Below, piece after piece: positions 19,538 through 28,026 of a stretch of 64,000 nucleotides of DNA; the stretch's first letter is position 1; every line of letters begins with the position of its first letter. The notes beneath the pieces are model-generated. The model was not told the DNA's origin, made no database searches, and was given only the letters and a program-made list of their open reading frames with translations. The stretch lies in the NCBI RefSeq assembly GCF_003076275.1, contig NZ_CP029064.1:1808501-1872500 (forward strand), written 5' to 3'. Origin of the DNA: Microbulbifer sp. A4B17. GTDB lineage: Bacteria > Pseudomonadota > Gammaproteobacteria > Pseudomonadales > Cellvibrionaceae. A program made the translations under genes and the position numbers.

Positions 19538-20188
19538 TCAGGTAGTTAGCCCAAGCTGGGTGAGGCCCTCCAGTGCCAGGGGGATAATACTTGCCGCAAG
19601 TAGCAACCCCATAGCAATATTGAAACCTCGCAGGTAGCGGGGTTCTGCGAGAAACCGTTTTAGCCCAACGCCAAAGAATAGCCAAATGGCAACACAGGGC
19701 CCGCCAATAGCGATAAAAGCCAGTGCAACCTTCGCGACACCCAACCATATTTCTTTACCGGGGCTGGTAAAAGCTGCCATTGCTCCGGTGGCCATAATCC
19801 AGCCCTTGGGATTGACCCACTGAAAAGCTACAGCTTGGGTAAAGCTCAGGGGCTGGCTTGAACTGCCAGAACCCATTTCCCGTGTCGATCCAATGACCCA
19901 TGCCAGATACAGCATATAGGCAATGCCTGCCCAGCGGATAATTTCATGCAATAAAGGGAAATGGTTGAAAACGGTCCCCAAACCCAAGCCAATAGCAACC
20001 ACCATGGCGGGAAACCCCAGCCAGATCCCCAGCAGGTGAGGTGTTGAGCTATTGATGCCATGATTGAGACCTGAAGACATGATCATCAGGTTGTTTGGCC
20101 CCGGTGTAATACTGGCTGAAAAAGCGAAGAGGGCGATGGGCACTAGGGTATCAATCACAGCAGTACCAGTTGAAAAAAGCGACTTCAT
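19538..20188 (-). CDS. LysE/RhtB-family amino-acid exporter
   Basis: A 216-residue inner-membrane protein with about six hydrophobic helices. The family signature is near the N terminus: ASITPGPNNLMIMSSGLNHG. Later the helix carrying AVAFQWVNPKGW and the LGFPAMVVAIGLGLG segment match LysE/RhtB transporters, which export amino acids such as lysine, threonine or homoserine lactone by proton exchange. The substrate cannot be read from sequence. The first ATG is used although no good ribosome site is visible; a GTG 11 codons later is an alternative. Divergent from tatD, with only about 30 bases between the start codons. Confidence 0.88.
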   Translation of the reverse strand: MKSLFSTGTAVIDTLVPIALFAFSASITPGPNNLMIMSSGLNHGINSSTPHLLGIWLGFPAMVVAIGLGLGTVFNHFPLLHEIIRWAGIAYMLYLAWVIGSTREMGSGSSSQPLSFTQAVAFQWVNPKGWIMATGAMAAFTSPGKEIWLGVAKVALAFIAIGGPCVAIWLFFGVGLKRFLAEPRYLRGFNIAMGLLLAASIIPLALEGLTQLGLTT

Positions 20189-20220
20189 GCTAATATGCGC
20201 GCGATTAACGGGTGTAACAA

Positions 20221-21009
20221 GTGAAATTTATTGACAGCCATTGCCACTTTGATTTTGAGGCTTTTTCGAAGGACCGGGACCAGATCTGGCAAAGGTGTAT
20301 CAGTGCTGGAATAGATCGGGTCATTATTCCGAGTGTTTGCGAAGCGCAGTGGCAATCGTTGGGCTCTCTGGTATCGGAACAACCCGGCTGGATGATGGCT
20401 GCCGGTCTCCATCCCTGGTGGGTGGAGAAAGTCCCACAGGGTGAGTGTCGGCAGGAAAGTTTGACGGAGCTGGGGCAGCGGCTCAGTGACAGCCTTGAGG
20501 AATACTCTTGTGTAGCCGTTGGGGAGTGCGGCTTGGACGCCTCTATCAAAACTGCCATGGGCAAGCAGGAAGATATCCTAAAAATTCAGTTGGATATTGC
20601 TTGTAGCCAGGACCTCCCAGTAATTCTGCATGTGCATCGGGCCCACAATGAATTACTGAGACTGTTAAAACAGTTCAGGCTGCCCCGTGGAGGCGTTATC
20701 CATGCTTTCAGTGGCAGTGAGCAAATGGCACAAGAGTATTGGAAACGCGGCTTTTATCTCGGCATAGGCGGAACAATTACATACCCCCGCGCAGCAAAAA
20801 CCCGACGGGCTATATCGTGCATGCCGCTGGAGAGTTTACTGCTCGAGTCGGATGCTCCGGATATGCCCCTTTCGGGGCAGCAAGGCATGCGTAACACCCC
20901 CGAAAACCTTTCTAAAATTGCACAGGCGTTGGCTGAGTTACGAGGAGTTTCCGTGCAGGAAATCGCTGATGCCACATGTCGAAATACTGAGAAGTTATTT
21001 TCCCTATGA
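20221..21009 (+). CDS. TatD-family metal-dependent hydrolase
   Basis: A 262-residue TIM-barrel hydrolase. Metal ligands include H7 and H9 (DSHCHFD), a glutamate in VGECGLD, histidines in HVHRAHNE and VIHAFSGS, and the aspartate of LESDAPDMP. TatD proteins act as Mg-dependent 3'-5' DNases or related esterases in DNA repair and quality control; YjjV-like members are close relatives and the exact subgroup is not settled. The start is GTG. Its stop overlaps the next gene by 4 bases (ATGA), so translation of the cysteine desulfurase is probably coupled to it. Confidence 0.88.
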   Translation: MKFIDSHCHFDFEAFSKDRDQIWQRCISAGIDRVIIPSVCEAQWQSLGSLVSEQPGWMMAAGLHPWWVEKVPQGECRQESLTELGQRLSDSLEEYSCVAVGECGLDASIKTAMGKQEDILKIQLDIACSQDLPVILHVHRAHNELLRLLKQFRLPRGGVIHAFSGSEQMAQEYWKRGFYLGIGGTITYPRAAKTRRAISCMPLESLLLESDAPDMPLSGQQGMRNTPENLSKIAQALAELRGVSVQEIADATCRNTEKLFSL

Positions 21010-22664
21010 GTTTTTCCGCTGAATCTTTCAGAAAGGCTTTCCCCCTCTTTAACCAAGAAGAAAATAAGGGGTTGGTTTACCTGGATAACGCTGCAACGAC
21101 ACAAAAACCAGAGTCTGTGATCAATGCTGTGCGAGACTTTTACTTGCACAGTAATGCCAATACACACCGCTCAAGTCACCGTCTAGCGCGCAAGGCCACA
21201 GAAATGGTGGAGCGAGTGCGCCACCAAGCTGCACAGTTTGTTAATGCCGACAATACTCGGGAAATTGTATTTTGTCGTGGCGCTACTGAGGCATTGAATT
21301 TATTGGCACACTGCCTGTGCACTAACTTGGAGCCGGGAGATGAAATTGTTATCTCAACGGCAGAACACCATGCAAATATTATCCCTTGGCAGATGGCAGC
21401 CAAGCGATTCAATTTGACCTTGCGGTATGTGCCCCATGTTGCGGGAGTTCCCCAGTTTGATCGCCTGGGAGAAGTCCTCAACGAGCGCACAAGAATAGCT
21501 TCCTTAACCGGCGGCTCTAATGCGCTTGGATTGCGTCCAGATCTGGCTGCAGTGAGGCAATTGCTACGCAGAAAGCACCTTATGTGGATCGTCGATGGCG
21601 CCCAGCTGGCAGCCCATGAAGCCATTGATGTGCAAAAAATTGGCTGTGACTTTTTTGTCTCCTCGGCACACAAATTTTATGGGCCATCGGGGATTGGTTT
21701 TTTATACGGGCGGGAAGCCTTATTGGAGTCTATGCCTCCCTGGCTCGGCGGTGGGGAAATGATCTCAAATGTAGAATTTGAAACGAGCCATTATGCCGGA
21801 TTACCACATAAATTTGAGGCGGGCACTTCTCCCCTGGCGGCAATAGCAGGCCTTGGAGCGGCACTGGAGTTTCTTGGACGGCAGGACAGAGTGGCAATGG
21901 CGGCGCATGAGCAAAAGTTAGTGCGTTGGATGCACCGTGAATTGATAGCGTCACCCAATTTTCGGGTTATCAGTCAGGTCCGCCACAATTTGGGCATTGT
22001 TGCCTTTGTACCTGTTCATGGCAGTGCAGCTGACTTAATGCATTGGTTGGATGAGCGTGATATTGCAGTACGAGTGGGACATCACTGTGCGCAATTATTA
22101 GGTAAAGAAAGTGGTGATTTGGTGACGGTTCGCGCATCAGTCGCAGCCTATAATACCGACAGTGATATCCAGGCCTTTTTACAGGCACTGGAGGAGTATT
22201 GTGAGATCCAGAAGTTAATCGAACAGGGCGACCTCACATTGAGCGATGAGTGGGTGAGGGATGACTTTTCACTCTTACTTCTTGAGCGCTTGGTCTCTCA
22301 GCGCAACTGGCAAGGGCGCTACAGGGAGCTGCTACTGTGGAGTAAAGCGATTACCCAAAAGCCTGAGATACGTATCGAAGAAAACCTGGTGCGGGGTTGT
22401 GAGTCCGCAGCTTGGTTAGCGCACCGGACAGAGGGTGGTAGGCACTATTTTGGATTGGAAAGTGACAGCAGGGTTGTAAAAGGTCTGGGTGCGTTACTAC
22501 TTTCACAAATCGATGGCCGCACGGCTACTGAGATTCGAGAGAGAGATCTTTCCCTGTTATTTACTGAGCTGGGACTCGGTAAGCACTTAAGTGAATCGCG
22601 CAGCAATGGTTTTTACGCACTGCTGCAACGTGCTTTGAATCTGGTGGAGCAGACCTCCCAATAA
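21006..22664 (+). CDS. csdA: Fused cysteine desulfurase and sulfur acceptor (CsdA-CsdE type)
   Basis: A 552-residue fusion. Residues 1-400 are a group II (SufS/CsdA) cysteine desulfurase: DNAATTQKP at the start, PLP lysine K223 in SSAHKFYGPSG, and the persulfide cysteine C361 in RVGHHCAQ. Residues about 402-552 are a SufE/CsdE domain with its acceptor cysteine C465 in VRGCESAAWLAH. The two normally separate partners thus pass sulfane sulfur within one chain. In E. coli csdA, csdE and tcdA (csdL) form an operon for tRNA cyclic t6A; here a tcdA gene lies 2.2 kb beyond the stop on the other strand, supporting CsdA-CsdE rather than SufSE. Translation is coupled to tatD. Confidence 0.9.
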   Translation: MSFSAESFRKAFPLFNQEENKGLVYLDNAATTQKPESVINAVRDFYLHSNANTHRSSHRLARKATEMVERVRHQAAQFVNADNTREIVFCRGATEALNLLAHCLCTNLEPGDEIVISTAEHHANIIPWQMAAKRFNLTLRYVPHVAGVPQFDRLGEVLNERTRIASLTGGSNALGLRPDLAAVRQLLRRKHLMWIVDGAQLAAHEAIDVQKIGCDFFVSSAHKFYGPSGIGFLYGREALLESMPPWLGGGEMISNVEFETSHYAGLPHKFEAGTSPLAAIAGLGAALEFLGRQDRVAMAAHEQKLVRWMHRELIASPNFRVISQVRHNLGIVAFVPVHGSAADLMHWLDERDIAVRVGHHCAQLLGKESGDLVTVRASVAAYNTDSDIQAFLQALEEYCEIQKLIEQGDLTLSDEWVRDDFSLLLLERLVSQRNWQGRYRELLLWSKAITQKPEIRIEENLVRGCESAAWLAHRTEGGRHYFGLESDSRVVKGLGALLLSQIDGRTATEIRERDLSLLFTELGLGKHLSESRSNGFYALLQRALNLVEQTSQ

Positions 22665-22665
22665 C

Positions 22666-23862
22666 TTAACTGGAGCGAGGTATGGGGGTCTCCACTGCAA
22701 TAGGCTCGATATTGGAAATTGGTTTTAAACCAAACAGCGGCCGCAAAACTGGATTTCTGCGGATGATAAATTCATATGAAGCCCAGCAGCTGAAAATAGT
22801 GATTAATAATACTAGCAAGGGCTCCAGGATGGGCCCCAGAGCGAGTTGCCCCAATTGATACACAGCGATTACGGTAATGGTTTGATGGAGGATATACCAG
22901 GGATAAACCGCTTCAGTGGCATAGGGTAACCAACGGAATTGCTTATTGAGAAATCGATAAGCGCAGGCTAAAACGGCCAGGAGCCATACCCATCGATTTG
23001 TATAGATAACAATAAAAAGCATTTTTTCTTGGGCGGGAATACTGCTATCAGGTAGTACTCGATCAAATAATAGATATAGGGCGAAAGTGAGGGGCGCTGC
23101 AATAACCAAGCGATTGCGCAGTCTTGCCAGTATTTCCCAGGGAGCGTTACTGCTGACCAGCAAGTAGCCACAGAAGAAATAGGTAAAAAATCTGGCATGG
23201 GTGTACCAGTCGTCGACGACGGCATAGTTTATCCCACCAAAGCGCGGAAATAGGACTAGGCCGTACACCATCATGGGTACAAGCGGCAGAATTAGTAGTT
23301 GCCAAGATTTAATATTCTCTATGAATCGGCCCAGCCACCGTTGGTGTTTAAACCACAGGGCTAGAGGAATAAGGGCCAGGGCGTAGCATGCCAGATAGGG
23401 TAGATACCATAGATGGTTCCATGTCAGGCCAAACTCACTCCCAGCAAAGGCATTCTCTGGCCAGGGGCTGAACGAGAAGTACTTCAGCAGGAATGATAAG
23501 TATCCAGGCTCAATAAAGCCGTTGCTTAGCGCTTCATAGTAGGCCTGGGGTGGAACCACCACCAGCATTCCAAATGCCAGGGGAATCAATAGCTGTTTCA
23601 TTCTTCTCAGTAAGTAATCTCCAGTGCCCAGCTTGTGGAAGAGAAAATAGCTGGCTGCACCTGAAATCAGGAACAACAACGGCATCCGCCACTGGTTAAC
23701 CGCTAGCATTACCAGTTGTAGTGGCTCGCTTTGGTAGCTGCTTTTTACATGCCACCCCCATTCCGCGACATAGGCCATTCCCAGGTGGTAGAGAATAAGT
23801 AGGCCAAAGGCTAGTACACGAAGGGCGTCAATATCGTGGCGTCTCTGCGTAATTGATTGCAT
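22666..23862 (-). CDS. Acyltransferase family 3 membrane protein
   Basis: A 398-residue integral membrane protein with about ten hydrophobic helices. The N terminus RRHDIDALRVLAFGLLILYHLGM is the hallmark of acyltransferase 3 (the conserved arginine and the helix-1 histidine, shown as landmarks R-H-D-DALR and YHLGM). Such proteins O-acylate periplasmic or surface sugars, for example OpgC-like succinylation of glucans; the substrate here is unknown. The stop is 2 bases from the stop of the csdA fusion (convergent, with no room for a terminator). It is divergent from a membrane-bound LytTR regulator, which may control it. Confidence 0.85.
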   Translation of the reverse strand: MQSITQRRHDIDALRVLAFGLLILYHLGMAYVAEWGWHVKSSYQSEPLQLVMLAVNQWRMPLLFLISGAASYFLFHKLGTGDYLLRRMKQLLIPLAFGMLVVVPPQAYYEALSNGFIEPGYLSFLLKYFSFSPWPENAFAGSEFGLTWNHLWYLPYLACYALALIPLALWFKHQRWLGRFIENIKSWQLLILPLVPMMVYGLVLFPRFGGINYAVVDDWYTHARFFTYFFCGYLLVSSNAPWEILARLRNRLVIAAPLTFALYLLFDRVLPDSSIPAQEKMLFIVIYTNRWVWLLAVLACAYRFLNKQFRWLPYATEAVYPWYILHQTITVIAVYQLGQLALGPILEPLLVLLITIFSCWASYEFIIRRNPVLRPLFGLKPISNIEPIAVETPIPRSS

Positions 23863-24000
23863 AGGTTTCGTCGTTCAAGGCTGTTTTAGTCGCTCGCTAT
23901 GCTCCCGTTAGTAATTGCCATTAGCTATCGCAAAGTGCCGATTTGTACGGTTTTAGGGGCCAGTGGTGGTTTTGGGGGGTGAATCGGGGGTAGACTGCCG

Positions 24001-24885
24001 ATGAATTTTTATACTGGTTCAGGAGCAATGACGGTTCAGCAGTATTTGGTGCATCGGCGACAATTTGAGGTGGGGTTCTGGGTGCTCTTTTTTTTCGGCC
24101 AGTGGCTTGTTCAGTTCGCTTTGGCATACTTTGATCACCGCCGCTGGGGTTCTATTTTTCAGCCATGGGAATTCCTGGTGTGGGAGGGAACCAGTATCCT
24201 AATGATTGCAATCTTATTTCCGCTGATATTGCTCCTTGATCACTATTTTTCCCTGCACAAGGGGAAAGCTCGGCAGAACTTGGCCATACATTTGTTTTTC
24301 ACTTTGCCTTGGTCCTTGATCCACGTTTCCGGCATGGTGTTTATGAGGGCGGTCATTTACCACCTCAATGATGATTCCTATAACTTTGGCAACTGGCTTG
24401 TAGAATTTTTCTATGAGTATCTCAAGGATATTCAAACCTATGCCGCTCTTTTAAGTTCTGTTTATTTGTACCGCTTTTTGTTGGTACGTTTACAGGGTGA
24501 GGCGCGCTTATTAGAAGAGCCGGATGAGGGGGATGCTGCTGAGCCAGTAGAAAGGCCGGAGCGCCTTCTGGTGAAAAAGCTAGGAAAAGAATTTCTGGTT
24601 AATGTGCGGGATATCGAATGGGTGGAAGCTGCTGGTAACTATGTCAATCTGCACCTGGGCGATAGGATTTACCCCCTGCGGGAGACTATGACCAAGTTAT
24701 TGGAGCGTTTAGACCCAGGATCATTCGCTCGTGTCCACCGCTCCTATATTGTGCGCTTGGACTCTATTGCGGAGATTGAACCCCTGGAGAGTGGCGATGC
24801 GCGTATTCACTTGGTTGGCGGCCAGCTGATCCCAGTGAGTAGGCGCTATCGGGATCAGCTGAGGGCTCAATTAACCCCGGCTTAG
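24001..24885 (+). CDS. Membrane-bound LytTR-family DNA-binding regulator
   Basis: A 294-residue protein with four hydrophobic helices in residues about 20-165 and a C-terminal LytTR DNA-binding domain (about 190-290: FLVNVRDIEWVEAAGNYVNLH, then LDPGSFARVHRSYIVRLDSI and LIPVSRRYRDQL). No receiver domain precedes it, so it is a one-component membrane sensor-regulator. An alternative ATG at 24028 is preceded closely by AGGAG. It is divergent from the acyltransferase gene across 138 bases, and overlaps the convergent tcdA stop by 4 bases. Control of the acyltransferase is inference from this arrangement. Confidence 0.85.
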   Translation: MNFYTGSGAMTVQQYLVHRRQFEVGFWVLFFFGQWLVQFALAYFDHRRWGSIFQPWEFLVWEGTSILMIAILFPLILLLDHYFSLHKGKARQNLAIHLFFTLPWSLIHVSGMVFMRAVIYHLNDDSYNFGNWLVEFFYEYLKDIQTYAALLSSVYLYRFLLVRLQGEARLLEEPDEGDAAEPVERPERLLVKKLGKEFLVNVRDIEWVEAAGNYVNLHLGDRIYPLRETMTKLLERLDPGSFARVHRSYIVRLDSIAEIEPLESGDARIHLVGGQLIPVSRRYRDQLRAQLTPA

Positions 24886-25682
24886 CTTTTTGCCTGAAGA
24901 ATGCGCTCGATGGCCCGGTTGGCGGCCAAAAACCCAAAGGTGCCGGTAATCATAGTTGCGGCACCAAAGCCGCCACTGCAGTCCAACTTAACACCGTCCT
25001 GCATTGCGCTCTTTTGTTGGCATACTTGCCCATCTGGCTGCGGGTATACCATTGCTTCGGTGGAAAAGATCGCATCAATGCCAAACTGGCGTTTGCGGCT
25101 CTTTTGGAAGTTGTGAAAGCGGTATAGATGTTGGCGAACTTTTGCCAGCATCGGATCATTAATTGTACGGCCGAGATCGGCGCACTCAATGCGATCCGGG
25201 GAGCGCTTACCTCCTGCGGAGCCAACCGTTATCAAGCGTAGTTTACGGGCTTTACAGTAAGCGATCAGGGCGGCTTTTACCCGGGCGGAATCTATTGCAT
25301 CAATCACCACATCGATAGGGTGTATATCGGGGTTGATCAGCTCTGAGAAATTGTCATTAGCGATAAAGTCCTCTTTCGTATGAACCGTAATCTCCGGGTT
25401 AATCTGCTGGAGGCGCTCAGCCATCACCTCGACCTTGATTTGGCCTACGGTATCGACGAGTGCGTGGCTCTGGCGATTGGTATTGGTGATGCAGACGTCA
25501 TCCAAGTCGATTAGCGTCAACTGACCAATGCCGCTTCTCGCCAGGGCCTCTGCGGTCCAGCTGCCGACGCCGCCGATACCGATAACCATTACGTGTGCAG
25601 AGGATAAAATCTCGAGGGCTTTATCGCCATACAGGCGAGCGATGCCACCAAATCGCTGTAAATATTGGTCAGACAAGCTCAT
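24882..25682 (-). CDS. tcdA: tRNA threonylcarbamoyladenosine dehydratase TcdA
   Basis: A 266-residue E1-like enzyme (ThiF/MoeB family) that uses ATP to cyclise t6A to ct6A at position 37 of ANN-decoding tRNAs. The nucleotide-binding motif is VIGIGGVGSWTAEALARSG, followed by LIDLDDVCITNTNRQ, and the activating region AIDSARVKAALIAYC and GSAGGKRSPDRI. The start is placed at MSLSDQYLQRFGG, which matches family N termini; upstream codons in the frame overlap the preceding gene and read unlike TcdA. The start overlaps the DCC gene by 14 bases, so the two are co-transcribed. It ends 4 bases into the convergent LytTR gene. Confidence 0.92.
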   Translation of the reverse strand: MSLSDQYLQRFGGIARLYGDKALEILSSAHVMVIGIGGVGSWTAEALARSGIGQLTLIDLDDVCITNTNRQSHALVDTVGQIKVEVMAERLQQINPEITVHTKEDFIANDNFSELINPDIHPIDVVIDAIDSARVKAALIAYCKARKLRLITVGSAGGKRSPDRIECADLGRTINDPMLAKVRQHLYRFHNFQKSRKRQFGIDAIFSTEAMVYPQPDGQVCQQKSAMQDGVKLDCSGGFGAATMITGTFGFLAANRAIERILQAKS

Positions 25683-26118
25683 CTGGGGTCTCTTCAGGTA
25701 CATCTTCCAAAAAGCGCTGTTTGTCAGCTTCACTCGGCAGCAGGCAACTTTCCCGTTGACCAAACCAGCGATAGCGGTTGCGGGCAACCAAGTCGTAGAG
25801 CCAATCCCTTGCCGGGCGGGGAATGTAGCGCAAAATGGCCAATAAACGCCAGGGTTGGGGTAGGCGGCTGGCAATTCTCAGTGCCGCTTCACTCTTGTAA
25901 AAGGATTGGTAAGTGCCACCATGTCGTTCCAGCAAAATCATGGTCTGGTAAGTGTCCAGCGGCAGGTTCAGCTGTTTAAGGAAGTGCTGGCCTGCATTGG
26001 ACTGCACTCGGCACAGGGTAAAGCGCTGCTCTCTGTCGCGCTTGAGTATTAGTTGACTCCAGCTATTGCACAGGTTGCAGATACTATCGAAAAGGATAAT
26101 GTTGTTTGGCAATGACAT
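25669..26118 (-). CDS. DCC-family (DUF393) thiol-disulfide-like protein
   Basis: A 149-residue protein with the N-terminal DCC motif FDSICNLCN (aspartate and two cysteines four residues apart... CxxC spacing), as in the DUF393 thioredoxin-like family. The second half includes FYKSEAALRIASRLP and the family ending around RWFGQRESCLLPS. Function is unproven; a thiol or redox role is assumed from the CxxC. No good ribosome site is seen before the ATG. It is the first gene of a two-gene minus-strand unit with tcdA, overlapping it by 14 bases, and 54 bases downstream of the slyD-like gene's stop. Confidence 0.82.
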   Translation of the reverse strand: MSLPNNIILFDSICNLCNSWSQLILKRDREQRFTLCRVQSNAGQHFLKQLNLPLDTYQTMILLERHGGTYQSFYKSEAALRIASRLPQPWRLLAILRYIPRPARDWLYDLVARNRYRWFGQRESCLLPSEADKQRFLEDVPEETPDELV

Positions 26119-26172
26119 AGGAGGAGAGGTTAAACGCCGCGCGTTTAGTGGCGGCGCTTCATTTCTTGCAGG

Positions 26173-26637
26173 TTAGTGCACGTGCCCGTGGTCAACCTCT
26201 TCGGAAGTTGCTTCGCGTACAGAAACAACTTCGATTTCGAAGTGCAACTCCACACCGGCTAGGGGATGGTTACCATTGATAGTGACTTCGTCACCGTCGA
26301 TGTCGATAATTTCCACTTCAATCGGGTGGCCTTCGCTACTTTCGGCACGGAATGCCATGCCTACAGACAGCTCCTCAACGCCACCAAAGGCACTGCGAGG
26401 CATGGTCTGGATCAGCTCAGGGTTTTGCTCGCCGTAACCGTCCTCTGGAGCGATCACCGTGGTAAATTTATCTCCAGGTGCCTTTTCTAGCATTTCACGC
26501 TCAAGCCCTGGGATGATATTGCCGACCCCCTGCAGATATTTGAGTGGCTCTCCATTAGCTGAGGAATCAATGACTGTTCCGTCAGCATCTTTCAGGGTGT
26601 AGTGGATCTCCACAACTGTGTGGTTGGCAATCTTCAT
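26173..26637 (-). CDS. slyD: FKBP-type peptidyl-prolyl isomerase, SlyD-like
   Basis: A 154-residue SlyD-type FKBP with the inserted chaperone flap. Landmarks: HYTLKDADGTVIDSS at the start, LKYLQGVGNIIPGLE, then the insert-in-flap (PEDGYGEQNPELIQTMPRS), and the returning strand GNHPLAGVELHFEIEV. SlyD isomerises prolyl bonds and helps in nickel-protein assembly. The E. coli protein has a long His/Cys-rich tail; here only a short DHGHVH remains, so metal storage is probably reduced. The start was chosen at MKIANHTV, which matches the family; a longer frame upstream reads unlike SlyD. Confidence 0.9.
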   Translation of the reverse strand: MKIANHTVVEIHYTLKDADGTVIDSSANGEPLKYLQGVGNIIPGLEREMLEKAPGDKFTTVIAPEDGYGEQNPELIQTMPRSAFGGVEELSVGMAFRAESSEGHPIEVEIIDIDGDEVTINGNHPLAGVELHFEIEVVSVREATSEEVDHGHVH

Positions 26638-26775
26638 GAATAGTCTCTGGTTTAAAAGAGTATGTGAATGAGCGCTTACCGCTGCGCAATAAAACGGGGG
26701 GTAAAGGCTGTGAAGCGCAATTGTATTGACAGGGCCGGCGCGCCGCAACTTGTGCGTTCGCGCCGCTGAAGAAGA

Positions 26776-27135
26776 TTAGCAAGCGATTGAGAGGTCCTGT
26801 TCACAACCGCCATAAAGATTGGTTACGATCGCAACCAATTTTGTACTGAGGTCTGGGTGAAAGCCTAACTCCAACAGGCGCCCTTCGAAATACTCAAGCA
26901 TTGAATCGAAGAGCTCCGGGTTTAACCCCCTGGCTAAAAAGCGAGCACGACTACTTCGGTCTGGCTCCGGTATGGATGATAAAGCGTGGCTAAGGAACTG
27001 GGCTTGGCGACTTAGCTGTTTGCGGAAATCACAAGTCTCGTAGGCTGAAAGGTGGTGGCTGAGAGCACCGTAAAATTCACTGACTGTACGGTTAACAAAT
27101 TTAGTACCACCAACCTGATCCAACAGGCTTTCCAT
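26776..27135 (-). CDS. Truncated-haemoglobin-like protein lacking the haem histidine
   Basis: A 119-residue protein whose N-terminal part follows the group I truncated haemoglobin pattern: LLDQVGGTKFVNRTVSEFYGAL, then ...RKQLSRQAQFLSHALS (landmarks GG, F-Y, Q-FL). In haem-binding relatives the proximal histidine lies in a motif such as AH-HL just after this; here the corresponding segment is RARFLARGLNPELFDSML, with no histidine. It is therefore globin-like in fold but may not bind haem, or may use another residue. GGGGGGAGAGAT precedes the ATG. Minus-strand neighbour of the slyD gene. Function unknown; the assignment is by pattern only. Confidence 0.6.
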   Translation of the reverse strand: MESLLDQVGGTKFVNRTVSEFYGALSHHLSAYETCDFRKQLSRQAQFLSHALSSIPEPDRSSRARFLARGLNPELFDSMLEYFEGRLLELGFHPDLSTKLVAIVTNLYGGCEQDLSIAC

Positions 27136-27471
27136 ATCTCTCCCCCCGGTGAGCAGTTGGCACTGATTTAAAGTTTATCCGCAGAGCCGAAAAAGTATTT
27201 TGGTAACGACAAGCACAGTGTGCATTGGCTCAATGGCGGTACTGCATTAATTGGTGTCGAGCCTAAGACATATTCTTTCAGTATGCCAACTTGGTTTAAG
27301 AAAATTGTCATTCTGTTCGACAGGTTGTCATATATTCGGGGCTTATTTCGCCAAAGGGGAAAATATACGTTTGCGCAAGTATTTTCTGAAGCTTTACACT
27401 TTATTTTTTCTGCTTGGTGTTATGCTGCACGCTTGCACCAAATAAAAAAATTCAACCTTTTGAGAAAATTT
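27136..27471. other. Gene-free stretch upstream of the HIT gene
   Basis: 336 A+T-rich bases between the divergent globin-like and HIT genes. The frame of the HIT protein is open back to 27220, but that segment reads unlike HIT proteins and is not counted. It must hold both promoters; I see no clear operator or terminator. Confidence 0.4.
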
Positions 27472-27894
27472 ATGGCAAGCATTTTTACACAGATTATTAA
27501 CGGCGATTTACCTGGCAACTTTATTTGGCGGGATGAAAAAGTCGTAGCTATTTTGACCATTTCGCCAATCAAAGCTGGTCATTGTTTAGTCATTCCTGTT
27601 GATGAGATCAATCATTGGGATGACGTGCCGGAGGAGCTGGCTGCTCACCTGATGTGGGTTGCACAAAAAGTGGCAAAGGGGCTGAAAGCAACTTACTCCC
27701 CAAAGCGCGTGGGGGTGATGATTGCGGGAATTGAAGTACCCCATACCCATATTCACTTGATACCGGTGGATGAGTTGTCGGATTTTGACTTTTCCAAACA
27801 GAAGTCCGCTTCCTCTGAACAGCTGGCACAGGAGGCTGAAAAAATTCGTCAGTCCCTGAAGGAGCTGGGTTTTGACGAGGCAAACTGTGCTTAG
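27472..27894 (+). CDS. HIT-family protein
   Basis: A 140-residue HIT (histidine triad) nucleotide hydrolase or transferase. The family begins MASIFTQIINGDLPG, then FIWRDEKVVAILTISPIKAGHCLVIP, and the catalytic triad HTHIH at residues 91-95 followed by LIPV. Such proteins hydrolyse AMP-lysine or dinucleotides. The start is at 27472, giving the usual length and N terminus; a longer frame upstream is not supported. A GAG is the only ribosome-site candidate. Divergent from the globin-like gene. Confidence 0.9.
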   Translation: MASIFTQIINGDLPGNFIWRDEKVVAILTISPIKAGHCLVIPVDEINHWDDVPEELAAHLMWVAQKVAKGLKATYSPKRVGVMIAGIEVPHTHIHLIPVDELSDFDFSKQKSASSEQLAQEAEKIRQSLKELGFDEANCA

Positions 27895-28026
27895 GTCAGC
27901 AAGAATAAATTCTTAGACTGATTGGTCAAATGGTGTCCCAATAGTTTTTTGCGGGACACTGCATCCAAATCCCCTGTTCATAGAGTCATAAGTGTATGAA
28001 CTGGTAATAACGATGAGATTCCTCTA

